Below are positions 48,766-63,055 of a DNA stretch of 64,000 bases, piece by piece. How positions within the stretch are numbered: position 1 is the stretch's first letter; each line of letters begins with the position of its first letter. The translations under genes were made by a program, and so were the position numbers. The stretch comes from Serinus canaria (Eukaryota; Chordata; Aves; Passeriformes; Fringillidae), in NCBI RefSeq assembly GCF_022539315.1, contig NC_066313.1, positions 34,881,059 through 34,945,058 of the forward strand, written 5' to 3'. The notes under the pieces are model-generated. The model saw only the letters and a list, made by a program, of their open reading frames with translations, made no database searches and was not told the origin of the DNA.

Positions 48766-51700
48766 ACAGACAAAAATCTATCAGCAGATAGACTGACAAA
48801 AGCTGTCTCTGGCAGACATGTTTCATTCCATCAAACAGAGAGCTGTGGATATTTGGAAATAACCCACACCTAATATGTATTTAACTACAAGTTATCCGTT
48901 TGTTTGGAGGCAATCAGGAATTTTAGGCTCAAACAAGAACTTTTCTCCACTTGGCTTTGCTCAGAAAACACCATTTTCCTGTGGCACCAGCATGTGAATG
49001 CCGGGGTGCCACATGGAGCATAGTCAAACCATGTTGCAGGGAGGGTTTCTGATTTCACAGTTTTTGGTCACACAGTCCTGGCAGTAAATGAAGATGTTTT
49101 CAGAATGTGCCTTTCTCTAAGAACCTAAAGCTTTCATTTACCAGGCTGAAGTGGAGATGACCTTGCACTTTGGAAGGGCTAGTTGTTAAACCATGGCACC
49201 TGACAGCCATTCCCACTGATAACTCCTCAGAACTCCTGCACACAGCATTCCTGAGGGGGACTTCACCATCTGCCATAAACTCACAGGGGATGACAATCAG
49301 GCCAGGGACTCAGACTCCTGTGTCCTCCTTAATAAGAACACTGAAAGGCTGTAATTTTTGCCTTACTAGCTCTGTCACATTTCCTCCCTATTTGATTGAT
49401 TTCTTTTCAGCTCTTCCCTCTGTTCCCTATGTAAATGCCTTCTTTTTTTTTTTCTTTTCATATAGCTCACATGCATTCTAGCATTTTAATTCCAGTGTTT
49501 AAGGCCTTAAATAATATAGAACTGCTGCTGTCTACTTGCAAGGCCATCCATGGTCCCTTATTGTGTCACAGCTGTAAATATCAATTGCAAGGAGAATGTA
49601 ACATAGAATGTAATCAAATGTCTTGGAAGCTTGCTCAGATTGCCAGCACCTGCATTCCCAAAGGAAAAAAAAAAAAACCACCCTAAAAAAATCGTGTGGA
49701 CAGCACTTTTTGCTAGTCTTCAACCTGCCTCAGAGCTTTCCTTTGTAAGTCTTAAGGCTGCTTCAGGAATGTTCAAAGTCAGGTTGGACGGGGCTCTGAG
49801 CAATCTGGTGTAGCTGGAGATGTCCCTGCTCACTGCAGGGGGGGTTACAGTAAATGAGCTTCAGAGGTCCCTCCCAACCATCCCATGACCATGGTCCTGT
49901 GTGCCTGCTGGTCCCAGCCTCACTGGAAGGAGGCTGTGTGCACTTTGCAGAGCTGCTGTGCCATGGATGCAATTGTCTGTAAGTGCTCGCTGTGAGATTA
50001 AGAGCAAACTGCAAATCCCTATGATTATAAGTGCAGGAAAATTGCCTGATGATTTTCTTGATTTAGGGTTAAAAGAGTGTTAATAGATATTTTTTTTAGT
50101 AGAAAAGCAGTGGAAGGTGTTTGCTTTGCAAAATAGATCATTTCACTGATCTGTATTGGGGTATCTCCATCAGAATACAAGGAACAGGCAACCAGGAACA
50201 GGGAAAGGCAATCATCTTTTGTGCTGGTTTTGTCTTATAGTGATAACTCAGCATGAAGTTATGCCCTGAGATACCATAATGTGGAACGACACTGTCAGGC
50301 TCCTGAAGATCACCTCAAGATAATATGAAACAGATTTTTCAAAAAGGGTTGAAAACATTCCCTCAGCAAAAACCCACTCTTGTTTTTAAATTACTCAGCT
50401 GAAAGATTTCTTCCTCAAATGACTACACACATCAGAAAACTGTATTCCTATTAAAAAAAAAAATCACAATTTTTGTTTTTCATTCCAAAAAATATGTGCA
50501 TATTGGCCTGCTATTTCTGTGTGTAGGCACCATGATAAATCCCCATGGTACATCCACAGATGAAAATAGCAGTTCAGAATTTGCTAAAACACTCTGGTGC
50601 TGTGGAACACTTTCTGCAGTGTGGATTTGTTTTCCATCTTTTTACCCAATAATAAATGTTAGACTCAGCAGTAGGGGCTTACAACACAGCCACACCAGTA
50701 TTGTAAAGTGGAGGATTTATTACCCAGATCTGCAGAACACAAATTTTCTAAGGGCTGTAATTGTATAAAATGCTACATCAATCCAACAATGTGAAGAAAT
50801 CTATTTTTAGGGCAAAAATTTTTTAGTTATCAGGGTCTCTACCTTTGGCTGGACATTAGAAACACTACAGGACTGAGGTGCTGAACAGCTTGTTGGAACT
50901 GGCATGTGTCTTTTGTTAACTAAACACAAATCCTTCTCAAATGCTGGGAAGACCTCTCCCATTGCCTGAAGTGTTCAGGTCTGGGATGTCTCTGGTGCCA
51001 GCACTGGTGTCAGCAGAAGAGAGGTCACCTTAAGATAAGTAAAAATATTAGACCTCATGGAGGGAAGCAGTGGTTCAGGGAAAAAAAGTGGGCTGCCTGA
51101 AATATTTTCATATCCTAATGGTTCTGAAGTGTTATCAAGTCTACCACAAGACTTCACAGCACCTAAATAGCTGCAAGTTGTGTCCCTCAAGCAGCTAGCT
51201 GTTTAGCTTAAAACAGTGATACTTTTCGGATCAGCTTCAAGAAAATGCCAACAATTCCTTTTGAATTCATCTCAGTGGATGAAACTCTTCATGAATTGCT
51301 GTTTCTCCCTTTCCATGTCCTGGCTCTGTGCTGACTTTGCAAGGAACAAGCAGATTTTACTGTTCTTCTCTCATCTTGGATCATTAGTGCCAGTTGTTGT
51401 GATTATTAATATCGTACTGTGAAATCCACTGGAAATAACCTCAGAACTGCAGGTAGTGAGTGGTTTCTCCAGGTCAGTGTTGAATCTTCCAAGGAAAACC
51501 CAATTATAGTTTTAAAAGTTCACCACCTGTGTTCATAGACTGCGTGAACATCTTGTGAAATATCTCAAAAAAAACCTACCCCCCTTTTCCCCCCCACCTC
51601 CACCAGAATCATCATGGCCATCATCAGTAATTTGGTGTAGTTGTATAGTAATCTCTTTTTGTGAGACTGATTTACGTATCTGAAAAAAGATGTTTCAGGT

Positions 51701-54700
51701 CACCACTCTGTGACACCTATTAGTTTGGCTCTTAGATGTGCTTCTCTAAATCACACTGGAAACAAATGCATAAAGAAAGCCAAAGATGGTTGTGATCATG
51801 TTTAACAATGTATACATAATTTTAAAGAAAAAGCTAAAATAAATCTTAAGAGAAAGTGGCTGTAAGCCATGCATTCAGCTTCCATTGTGTGCTTTTAGCT
51901 CTTTCTCTTTGATTTCTCAAAACACTGAGTGCAGGATTGTCCCACCTCACACACTGGTCTTGGCAATAAATGCATTAAGGTGTAAGATGTGGATTAAATA
52001 GCACAACAGAAAACACTTCATACTTGCATACATGAATTCTTGCATACTTACAGTTTGTAGACAAACATAAAATAACAGCTCCAAAATACTTACTCCTTTA
52101 AGTGACTCCTTTTTTTTGGGGTTTTTTTTTAATACCAATTTCATAGTTTTCTGAAGCCTAGTTCATGATATTTAGAAGTGTTTGCTTTGTGGTTTGAAGC
52201 AATCTTCAGATATCCCCCACCAGCTCTTTACACCAGACAAACCTCTAGTGGAATCTTACCTCTGAACTTTCAAAAGATATTAAAATCTGTTTTTGTGTTC
52301 TTTCTCTTTTTTTTTTTTTCTTTTTTAATAATTTTATTCTACCATTTGCCATTTGCACATTTGTGATTCTAAAAAGGCCTATTTGGTACTTTCCCCTTAG
52401 AAGCCATGGGTTTTTTGCCCTTCATAGATACTATATGCAAAGCTTCTATTTGTCACTCTAACAAAGCAGAGCTGAAGGAGCTATTTAGCCATATAATGAA
52501 TGAATGAAGCAAGAGAACCAATTGAATTGGTGCTATTATTTCAAAAAAATCCTTTCAGCAATTGTCTTTCTCTTCATAGAGACCTTCATGGCATTATTTC
52601 ACTAAATGACACCACGAATGTAATTACTTTGATTCAGAGTGTTGGAATCACACAGGTAACAAATTACACTGCCCCCTGATGAGTAATAATTCAATTATTC
52701 AGTGGCCTTATAACAGCTTGAAATAGCCTATTCTCATTTCACAAACATCATATTTACTGCTGGATATAAACGATTCCTCCAAAATGAAATATTAGATCTA
52801 TATATCTTAGCACATGTAAGCTCCCAAATGGATCCCTGCATAACTGCATATCTTTGGTGGTTTTAAAATTAAAGGGTCTGCAGAGAAGCTGAGCCTCTTG
52901 TGTTGCTCTGCCTCAGTAGATGTGTACATATATTTTGTCTGTTTACTACCTGCTGAATCAAGAGTTGATTACATAAATATCAAGCAGCAGTTGTGCAGAG
53001 TGAGGTTTGAGAGATCTCAGTGACACCAGCACTGCTGGCATTCATCCCAAACTGAAAGCAGAAGCTAAATGTGCATCCAAAGAGACATTCCTTGGACATG
53101 ACTCTTTTCTTGTGTGCTCCAGCACAAATGAAGCATACAACACTGCTAGCAACAGTATAAAACAGCAGTGAAGAGGGGGTGAAACTACCCTGCTTGCTGA
53201 AAGGTCAGTAAAAGCAGAACTTTTGGGGTGCAATGTGTAAAGCCCAGTGATATTTTCAAATATGCAAAGTGTGAAAGTGCTAGTTATGCAATCTCCATAT
53301 TGTATTTAGATGTGTAGGGACCTGTGAAGATCCCACATACATGTCTGTCTTCACCTTTATGTGCCGAGATATTTTTAAAAACTGTGGGTGTTTTCATCTA
53401 CTATGATGTGATTTATACAACTGGTATTCAGCTCAGATGTGCAGCATTCCCTCAGGCTTTCTGCAGGAGGCATCAGTAAAGAATTTTCAAACCCTAATTG
53501 CTGGGTTTGGTCCTAAAAAAAAGCAGCAGCAGATGTGCAGCCCCTTTTTCATCTGATACTTGGCAGCTTGAGTTTTTTCTACAGGATATGGCAGATAGAT
53601 ATTCCATTTTTGAATTTTCTTGGAGATGTCCAAACTTTTGATTCCTTAGGGACTGCCTTGACACCCAGCTTATCAGCAAATTGGTGGGATAGCTTTCAGT
53701 CTTTCCCATGGAAGCTGTGCCATTATACATGAAATATTTAGAGATGTGTTAATATTTAAGAGCAAGATGTGCTCCACAAGTTCTCAGCTTGATCCTTCAA
53801 ACAGCATACACCACTGAGAGTGGAGGGGGCAGAGGGCTGTCTGCCAGTCACTTCTATTAAATTACTTTTACAAGAAGGAGGTGATTTTCCTCCCAGGTGA
53901 GGACTTAGTCCCTAGACAATGGAACCATTCTGTCTCTGTCAAACAATTTTCTCATCCAGAACTAAAGTCTGGTATTGTGGTTTATTTTCTCCAGCCTAGT
54001 TTCAAAGCAATGGTCATTTAGATGGCTTTGTAAAAGTCAGTGTCCCAATGTGGGTGTAAAAACATCAGTTTACAACTTGAAATAACTGAATTCTACTAAG
54101 GAAATCTACCAAAACTTTGCAATAAATTGCCACAAAGTTATAATAAGATGAGGGATGAATCCCTCAAGCAAAACTAGGAAAATGAAAACAGATGAAGAAG
54201 AAAATTAAGCTGATTTTCTACCAAGACTCAGTGCTGCTCAGCAGTGCTCAAACACACATCTCTGTAAGCCTTAAAAAAAAATCTTCAAGATTGTGAACAT
54301 GCATAAGCAATATATCTGACTGTCTACATATAGAAATGCAAATCCATGTGCAAGGAGGGGTAATCAAAGACCTAAACTTTTTAATGTATTTTTCAGATGA
54401 AGGGAATTTCTGGTAGTCTCATGTTTTGCGTGCTTATGCCAATCATCTCTAGAAGTCCAGTCATGTACTTTAGTATTTAAAACTCTGAAAACCCTTTCTT
54501 ATATGATGATTTGCAGGCCAAGATCTCAGTACAAGTTTATCCTGAAATAAAATTTAGGATACCTTAGTTGATAACAGAGCTATGAAATTCACAAATTTAG
54601 TTCACACTTTAAAAAGAGCAAACTGAATAATGAAGACTTCAAGACACCAGATTATTGCAATTAGCAGCATGGAAAAGAGTGGAAAACTCAGTCCAAAGTG

Positions 54701-54940
54701 AGCAGCACCTCTGTAATGCTTCACATTCTTATATTTAAGCATATTATATGTCTTTGTAGGATTAGAAACTAAACTTCAACTGTGATCTACCATGCGAAGA
54801 GCTCTGTTTAGCATAGAGATTTTTAAGTAGCACCCCTCTTATTAGAGAGGTAGAAACTAAGTCACTCCTCTAAAAGTAAGCTCAAGGTTTAATCACTCCT
54901 TTAAAGCCAATAGCAAAAGCTGAGTTAGTGAAGCTGTGAA
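48766..54940. other. Gene-free stretch
   Basis: About 6.2 kb with one CR1 fragment (49.76 kb), T-runs (49442-49453, 52300-52326) and otherwise AT-rich DNA. No exon, RNA gene or regulatory element I can support. Confidence 0.55.
49760..49905 (+). mobile_element. CR1 LINE 3' terminal fragment
   Basis: Sense CR1 end: GTTCAAAGTCAGGTTGGACGGGGCTCTGAGCAATCTGGTGTAG, then GATGTCCCTGCTCACTGCAGGGGGG and TTCAGAGGTCCCTCCCAACCATCCCATGACC. Diverged. Confidence 0.85.
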
Positions 54941-55870
54941 TTCATAGAATCACAGAATATTCTGAGTTGGAAGGGCACCTACAACGTGCATCGGAATCCA
55001 ACTCCTGGCCCTGCACAGGACCGTACCCAAGAGTCACACCATGTGCCTGAAAGCATTATTTAAACACTTCTTGAACTCTTTTAGGCTTGGTGCAGTGAGT
55101 ACTTCCCTGGGGAACCCGTTCCAGTGCCCAGCTACCCTCTGAATGAAGAAAAGTTTCCTTATATCCAACCCAAACCTGCAGTGACACAGCTCCAGGCCAT
55201 TCCCTTGTGTTCTGTCGCTGGTCACCGGAGGCAGAAGATCAGTACCTGCCCCTCCTCTTGCTCTCACGAGGAAGTTGCAGGCTGCAGTGAGGGCTTCACT
55301 CAGTCTTTTCCAGGCTGAACAGATGAAGTGACCACAGCCATCCCTCATGTGTCTTCCCCTCAAGGCCCCTCACCATCCTCATTGTCCTCCTTTGGATGCT
55401 CTCTAATAGTTTAATGTCTTTCTTCTGTTGTAGCACCCAAAACTGCCCAGCCCTCAAGGTGAGGCTGCCCCAGGGCAGAGCAGAGCAAGACAATCCTCTC
55501 CTTTGCCTGGCTGGCCATGCTGTGCCTGATGCCCCACAGGACAGGGCTGGCCCTCCTGGCCAGGGCACTGCTGACTCGTGTTCACCTTGCCATTGACCAG
55601 GACCTCCAGGTCCCTTTCTGCAGCGTTGCTTCCCAACCTCTTTCTCTGCAGTTTGTACATCCACTGACAGCTGTCCTGTCCCAGGTGCAGATTTGGGCAT
55701 TTCCTCTTGTTAAACTTCATACAGTTGGTACTGCCCAGTCATCTAATTTGCAGGGCCTCCCTGCTGCCTTCAAGGGAGTCAACAACTCCTCCTTTTGTGT
55801 CATCTGCAAACTTGATTAGTATCCTGCATCCAAGTCACTAATGAAGCTGTTGAAGAGAACTGGTCCCATC
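54941..55870 (-). mobile_element. CR1 LINE, 3' part with end of ORF2
   Basis: About 0.93 kb of antisense CR1. The plus strand begins with the CR1 end in reverse complement (TTCATAGAATCACAGAATATTCTGAGTTGGAAGGG). On the minus strand the frames read MKFNKRKCPNLHLGQ, KKDIKLLESIQRRTMRMVRG, DIRKLFFIQRVAGHWNGFPR, all CR1 ORF2 C-terminal motifs, in several frames. Frameshifted and inactive. This is the longest CR1 copy in the window. Confidence 0.93.
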
Positions 55871-57661
55871 TATGCCCACAAAACAATGTGGACTTTTCCC
55901 AAACATGTAACATCTAGAACAGTTATTAGCTCTCAAAAGCATAAATTGACTCCTGTAAGGTAAACATTTCAATGGATCAGACACCAGAAAAGTCCAGATT
56001 GTGTGTCTGCTGTTATCTGTCCTGTCCTAATTACAGGTTAAGGATCTGTGTGTATTCCTGAAGTAGGTTTGAAATAGAATTCAACCCCAAAAACTACTAC
56101 TGTTGCCACCCAGTCCTTAATGTGAGCAACCCCAGCATCTGTCTCAGTTTTCTAACTTTGATGTACCTTAGACAGTAGCAGGGCAGCTTGACCTCTCTGT
56201 CCTGCTTAAGCTTGACTGTGATCCCGAGACCAGATAGTCCCTCACATGAGGGATTTTCTCAGGAACGGAAGTCTGGCACACTTCTGTAAGAATAGTTCTC
56301 ATTCATGGAGGAATTATGTTTTCTGCTGTCCTCTAAAAGTCATTTGAAAATGAGTGTTTGATTGCTTTTAAACAAGAGCAATTTGAAGCAGAAGCTTTCT
56401 GCTTGCAATCAGTCTTTGGAAGTGTGTGTAGGAGAGAAATCAGTAAGAGGCTTTAGTGGTTCTCATTGATTTGCTGAAAAATTCAGGACTCATTGCCTTG
56501 GTGAAGCAAAAAATACTGAATATGTCTATGTAGTTTATTAAGTAGGACAGTTTTTCAGGGTAGGAGAAATTTGGAAACTCTCCAATAATTATTCTAACAT
56601 TTTTCCAAGTTTTTGTGCAATGTTAAATTCCACTTTAGAGCCAAGCACATAAAAGTGAGATGTCTGAACAGTCATTGACTAAGTTTATTTTGAGAGCTAG
56701 TGTGAAATAAAATGTGTTTGAAACCTTGTTTTAGCTAATTGAAGGCATTTATGTACAATAATACATTTGGAAACACAGAGTTTTGTGGGAAGAAATTGTC
56801 CCACTGGATTCCTTTTCCTGCTAGGTGAGACTGCCTGCCACCAATACTACTAGGCTTGCTGGGATGCATTTGACAGTCTTCCTTACCAGCTTTTCCTCCT
56901 GATGAAAAAATCACCCCCTGACTGGAATGGCACTGGTCACCTAAATCCCAGTTCTAGTGAGAGTTGCTGAAACTGAGGGAAATGGATTGAGAAATGAGAG
57001 CTAGGTGTTTGCAGAGCCATAGCCTAGCAGCTCAATGTGCATTTTAAATATTTTCCATATTTCTTTATGGGGAATCATTTGAGGGTTGCTCATCCATATT
57101 CCAAGTGTAAAATGAAATGACAATAAACAGGACTGTTATATAACAAAATAAAAACCAGTCTTGCTAGACTTTTTCAAAACAGAAATCTCAGCTTTTTCTC
57201 ATGCATTATGCACTTTTAGTATCTTTTAGATCAATATTTTATATGTAGTGTAATAGCCTTCCTTTTTCTTTAAACAGAGTTGATTGGAGAAAGAAAGGCA
57301 GAAAGGTTTCACTGCTAACTGGTATTGATTTTGTAACTGCTGAATTTAGACTAAAAGAGGCTCCAGTAAAGAAATGCATTTTTATTTCATGTGACATATA
57401 TTCCCTAAGGAGAACACAGCAAAAAGAGGGCAAAGAAGGATTTGGGCAGCTAATTAACACAGATCATAAAAATCAAAGAAATCAAAGGGAGAGAAGTTAG
57501 GAAGGCTGGCATGGCCACTTCAGAGGAAGGATCAGCCATATCTCTCTTTCCTGACAGATGATTCTCTGAGCTGCTTTTGAAAATATCCAGTGACAGAGAG
57601 ACTAAAATCTCCCTAGTTGATCTGTCCTCCTGTTTATATAACCTTATAGTAAAAAAGATTT

Positions 57662-58172
57662 TAGAATCGTAGAATATTCTGAGTTTTGCCTGAGACCATT
57701 GTCCAAACACTTCTTGAACTCTGTCAGGCTGGTGCTGTGGCCATTTTCCTGGGAAGCCTATTCTTTGCCCTTTGGGTGAAGAACCTTTTCCTGATATCCA
57801 ACCCAAACCTCCCCTGACACAGCTTCAGACCATTCCCTTGGGTCCTGCCACTGGTCACCAGAGAGAAGATCAATGCCTGCCCCTCCTATTCCCCTCACAA
57901 GGAAGCTGCAGAACTTGATAATGTGATGAGAATTTACATCAGTCTCCTCCAAGCTGAACAGACCAAACGACTTCAGCCACTCCTCATACAGCTTCTCCCC
58001 GAGTCCCCTCATCATCCTTGTTTCCCTCTTTGGCTATTCTCTAAGGTGTTTTTTTTTGGCACCCAAGACAGTCCCAGCTCTTGAGTTGAGGCTGCCCCAG
58101 TGCAGAGCAGAGCAGGATAATCCCGTCCTTGCCCGGCTGGCCATGCTGTGCCTGATGCACTCCAGGACACCA
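57662..58172 (-). mobile_element. CR1 LINE 3' fragment
   Basis: Antisense CR1 starting TTAGAATCGTAGAATATTCTGAGTT on the plus strand and running through CCTGATATCCAACCCAAACC, GACACAGCTTCAGACCATTCCC and CAAGCTGAACAGACCAAACG to near 58172. Same orientation and subfamily as the copy at 54.9 kb, with a deletion after the first 25 bases (TGGAAGGG... missing). Confidence 0.92.
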
Positions 58173-60712
58173 TCAGGCCTCAATGACACCTAACTCAAAT
58201 ATCTGTGGCTTCAGTTCTTCAGCTGTAGACTCTGACATGTTTTCCACAGTTACGAACTGAGTTTGCTCTTTTCTTGAGGTCCATTGTCTCTATTCCTCTT
58301 GCTTTATTTCCTGAGACAAGAATGCCATTGTTCAATGGTCAGGGCCACTTTTCCCTTCCTCCACCTTTCACGTTATCAATTCTCTGGTTTTGTAGTACAC
58401 TGTAGAAGACAATTCTGTCATCTTCCCATCTCTTATTTCAAGTACTAGATAGTCAATATTCTGTGGTATTAGCTGACATCTCCATTACACCCAGCTTCTG
58501 ACAGTTGTTCTGTTTGCTCTAACTAAACCTTTTTTCTTGATCTTTCTGGCTTGGTAGTCTAAAGTGTATCGAAAGACTAAGACACTGTAGGATACAGTCA
58601 TATAATTAAATTTCTCTTCTCATCGTTATTCAGACCCTTTCAGTCAGTTTATTCTCTTTATCTGCTGAATACAGAACAAGTACAAATATCTTCTATTAAA
58701 AAAAACTCTTCAGACTTTTTGTGTTTTATTCCTCTTGAGGGGTAATTTTCCATATTATTATTTTTAGCTACATCAGTAGTTCCGCTGTTTATAGCAGTCA
58801 AGTTGTAATTTTTATTATGCTTGATGCTTTTATTCCATGTGGCTTGTTCTCAATACATCTTCCATTGCAATAAAGGCATTAAAAAAAAGGGTCATCAAAT
58901 ATGTCATTTTAAGCCCTTATTTTGCTATTGACCATGGACTTGGACCTCAGTTCCTGGGTCAAATGTGCATATGTGTCTCCATGAACCATGTAAGGTACTT
59001 GGCAGGATAGTGAAAGGTAGAGAGATGCAAATCACCTGCTTCAGTTTCTGTGAAAAATCACCTTTTAAAAATGCAAATAGTGCTGTTCGACCAAACCCAA
59101 ATATCATAATGGCAATAGTAGTTATAATAATTTCTAATGTAATAAATTTCATAATTTGTGGTTTAAAACAACCAAGTAGAATGTTCTTAGCTTAGGCTTG
59201 CTTAGAGATTTTTCATTTGAAAGTGGGGACATTCAGCTCTGAGCCAATTTCCCATAAAACAGCAAACCCTTACATCCATGAATCTTTAGCATTTACATCA
59301 ATGAATCTTAAACACCTGAGTTAGGAGGCCTACTGATCCACTGGCTGCACTGAATACAAGAGATATATTTACTTCTCAGAATGGGAGAGGTCAGATGGAC
59401 TGAATGCCTCCCTATAGTGCAGGGAAGTACTTGAAAATACATACTTGGAATCTATAGGCCCTTTTGATTTCAGTGGGATTTAGGCAAGTAAGTTACCTTT
59501 GAAAATCACATTCTAAGTACACAAACAGCAGTATTGCCAATTTTCAGTACAAGATACCCTCTAAAAAGATGATATTGTGGTCACAATACATGCAAGATCC
59601 AGAATGATCTTTGTCTCAGTACACAGTACCAGAAATAGTCTTTCCTGTTAGAAGACCAACCTTTTTATTTAAAAAATTTTGATCAATATTGTTTGGTGTT
59701 TTTTTTAGTAGATAAGATAAACCTAGAGAAACTTCCTATTCCATAGATTCCCCTTACAGGTAAGAAGTTCACTATGAACCAAGCCAAAAAAAATGAACAG
59801 ATCTAACAGGGAATTTCATGTCATATCTAAACCAAAATGTTTCACATCTCCTATTCAGAGAGTTTCTGGTTGTTAGTTTTAGTCAGTCTCTGAAAATCAC
59901 TGCCAATATATCTTTTCAAATTAATACTGGTTGTGAAAAATTGAAATGTCTTTTGATGTTGTAGTTAATAACTGGAGGAGTTTCATCTCTATGAAAGAAT
60001 AATTATTCTTCCAAGGAAATTAGGTATCTGAGGAAAGTGGTATACTTTGAGACCAATACTAATACTATTATGAGAACATTTGGATTTACTTTACCTATTC
60101 TAACTGCTCAAGATTCAAACATTATTTGACAAACTAATAGAATGCTTAGTATGAGCTATCATAGTAAATATTCTGTCCCACAGTAATTTATGTGATTTTT
60201 ATGATTTTATTTCCTCTCATATTAAGGGCTATTGGGTTTTTTTGTGGTTTTTTTTTTTCTTACAGATCACTTCAGAAGGCATTTTATTGAAACTCATCTA
60301 CATTGTTTTAACTTCCATCATATGTTCTGTAATAAATCTTTGATGTCAGAATAATACCACTCAAAAATTTTAAATTATATCAAAGTGTGAAAATTAAGAA
60401 AAATACTGTTTGATCTTTAAATGTTTTTATTGAATGGAGTCAGCATTTTCAGATGGAAAGTCATGCCTTTGCAAGATTTTTGATCATATTTTATTATTTT
60501 GACATGTTGTTATGGGGAAAACTTTTCTCTTATGGTGTTATAAAAATATTTCTGTGATGAGAATGCTAACTAATTAGAGAGCCTGGTATACACACCAATA
60601 TTCTGAAACTGCCTATTCTCCTTCTGAACAGATATAACTTTTATATTCTTTCAACAATATTCACGGGGAATAGGAATCTGCAAATTAAAAAAAAGTATTA
60701 CCTGTTTCTGGG

Positions 60713-60812
60713 GTTTTTTTGGTTGCTTGCTTGGCTAGTTTTGGTGTGTGTTTTTTTATTTTGATTGAGGTTTTTTTGTTGTTGTTGTTGTTGTTTTGGT
60801 TTTTTGTTTTTT
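60713..60812 (+). repeat. T/TTG-rich simple repeat
   Basis: About 100 bases of T-rich low complexity including (GTT)n at 60777-60795. Confidence 0.88.
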
Positions 60813-61071
60813 GAGGAGTAGCTTTTACCGATCACCTTTGGTTCTAACAGTTGAGGTTCTTCCAGTGAGGAGCCAATCACAAATAAAAAATTTATGCATG
60901 ATCATGTTAAGAAATTTTATATTGTTTTTTATCAGTTAATTTCAGAGCATGCTGGAGCACTTCTCCAGGCAGGCAGAATTAAGTTAAGGAGCATAATGCC
61001 ACTGAGCTTTCTGGAGCTGCATGTCCTCATGCAGACCAGTACTCTTTTTATTATGCACTCCAACATAATTG

Positions 61072-61107
61072 TTCAATGAAATTTTGCCCTTCAATGAAAT
61101 TTTACCC
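61072..61107 (+). repeat. Two-copy 18-bp tandem duplication
   Basis: TTCAATGAAATTTTGCCC followed directly by TTCAATGAAATTTTACCC (one mismatch). Confidence 0.9.
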
Positions 61108-62081
61108 TGTCACAGGAGGATATTTTAATTTTCTTGTCTTATCTATTAAAATGCCATTCAATCTTTATGGAAAAACACCCAAAAATGCAGGTGTTACCTC
61201 TCATAATTCTGTAACAAAGATATCTGGATCAGACAGATTTAGCCCAGACAAATCAGACAGATGCAGTGCGTTATTTCTCAAAATGCATCTCATTACAGCA
61301 TCATCTGTGTAGACAATACCAGTGGGAATGGATGGTGTTTTAGGACTGTATTTCAAACCTGTGTATAATTATGTGTGAATAAGTATGATATGTGAAAGTA
61401 TTAGAGCTGAAATATCAGAAGCCTCCCTTCCTAGCACCTTGGGCAAGATAAAGAGGTAGATAATGATATCTTGCCCTAGTATGAAGTCCAAAGTGGACCT
61501 TCTAAAGCTCTGAACCTGATGTGCTTTCAGCTCAGGAGCACAGTCATCCCTCCCAGGTGTGCCTGCATAGCTCTGTATTGCACCATTGCTACTTGGAGAC
61601 ACAGGGTTCCTACAGAGTTTTCAAGTTCTCAGAGGAAGGTTTGTCAGGCTTCCTCTCTGTGAACTTCGTTTGACCTGCCTGCATCTCTCTTTGACTTTAT
61701 TTAGCCTTGACAGCAATTCCTTTTAATGACCAGGTGTAAATGGCTAAATTGCATCACTTCCTTATCTTTCTGTGATATCCCCTGACTTTTAGGTAGAGAG
61801 CAGAAACAAAATGTCAATTAATATGTCACATAAAGTGAAATACTTATGGCCTAAACACAAGGATGTTTTGTAGAGAAACACAAGCCTGGAAAAGTGGAGA
61901 CAATGTGTGTGGTGCAGAGAAGTACAGGCATGGGATTATTAGAGATGGGAACAGGCTTACCCTATAAACAAATCAGTAATGGTAGTTAATGAAACTCAGA
62001 CCTACAGCTCAAAAAAGAAGACTTTAGGGATAAGAAAAAGTATAGTATCTAACATGTAAAACTGCAGAATTTTGTAAATTA

Positions 62082-62355
62082 AAGAATCACAGAAGAACAG
62101 AATCATTTAGAGTACAACCTTTGACTGATCACCACATTATAAAATAGAACCCGGCCCTGAGTGCCACATCCAGTCATTTCTTGAAGACCTCCAGTGATGG
62201 TGACTCTACCACCTCCCTGGGCAGTGCATTCCAGTGCTTGACAACCTTTTCATGAATAAATTTTTCCTGATGGCCAACCTGAACCTTCCCTGGTGCAACT
62301 TCAGTCCGTGTCCTCTTGTCCTGTTATGAGCTTCCTGGGAGAAGAGGCATCTTTT
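62082..62355 (-). mobile_element. CR1 LINE 3' fragment
   Basis: Antisense CR1. Plus strand AAGAATCACAGAAGAACAGAATCATTTAGAG, then CCACCTCCCTGGGCAGTGCATTCCAGTGC, TTTTTCCTGATGGCCAACCTGAACC and CCTCTTGTCCTG: the reverse complement of the CR1 end up to the TGACAGGAC motif. Confidence 0.9.
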
Positions 62356-62880
62356 TTTCTTCAGGGGAGAAAAGATTTAAGAGTGTTTGTTACAGTTTAA
62401 ATAGTAATATTGCCATTACTGAGGTTTCTAACCCGATTTCTATGTGTTCTTTATTTTTCTGTGTAAATTATATCTAGAGTAATAATAATTCTCGAATTAG
62501 ACTGTTAAGGCTTCATTTATATTAGGAATAAAATTTTGCCTTTAGGTGTGTTTCTCTTTGCCCATGAACAAGGTTTTGAGCATAGCAGAAGGAGATGTCT
62601 TTGGGGTCAGCATGTGTATTAGATAATTATTTTTCCCATAGATTTCCAGGCTGTTTGCTTCTGATAGTGCATAAATCTGAGTTCACTGATACCCTGCAGC
62701 TCTGACTTGGTTATTAGCTGTGATTTATCCCACTAATATACTGGCAGAAATATTCCTTTATTTTAGTTTATTTTTATAGACATTTTTATAACCAATCCCT
62801 TTAATAATTCAGATCAATTGCTTATCCTATTTCTAGGATGCTGCCAAAATAAGAAAAAAAAAATTACTGTAAACATGATT

Positions 62881-63055
62881 GAAGACAGGAACAGATTGCT
62901 GGCAGATATTATAGAGTCACCCACCCTGGCAATATTCAAAAGCCAAATGCACATGGCCCTGCAAAACCTGCTCTGCTTGAACTTATTCTAGACGGGGGGT
63001 GTTGGACAAGGTGATCTTCAGAGGTGTTTTCTTACCTCAGTTCTCTATGATTTTT
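62881..63055 (+). mobile_element. CR1 LINE 3' terminal fragment
   Basis: Sense CR1 end: GGAACAGATTGCTGGCAGA, TCACCCACCCTGGCAATATTCAAAAGCC, CCTGCTCTGCTTGAACTTATTC, GTTGGACAAGGTGATCTTCAGAGG, TTCTCTATGATTTTT. Diverged. It points opposite to its neighbour 0.5 kb to the left. Confidence 0.85.

Noticed and set aside
47781..48826. Several open frames up to 139 codons in the GGAA/CCTT block
   Set aside because: They encode Ser/Pro/Leu/Arg- or Gly/Glu/Lys-type repeats dictated by the simple sequence, on both strands at once, with no gene context.
55034..55720. Open frames of 109-134 codons on the minus strand as host genes
   Set aside because: They are pieces of CR1 ORF2 in different frames.
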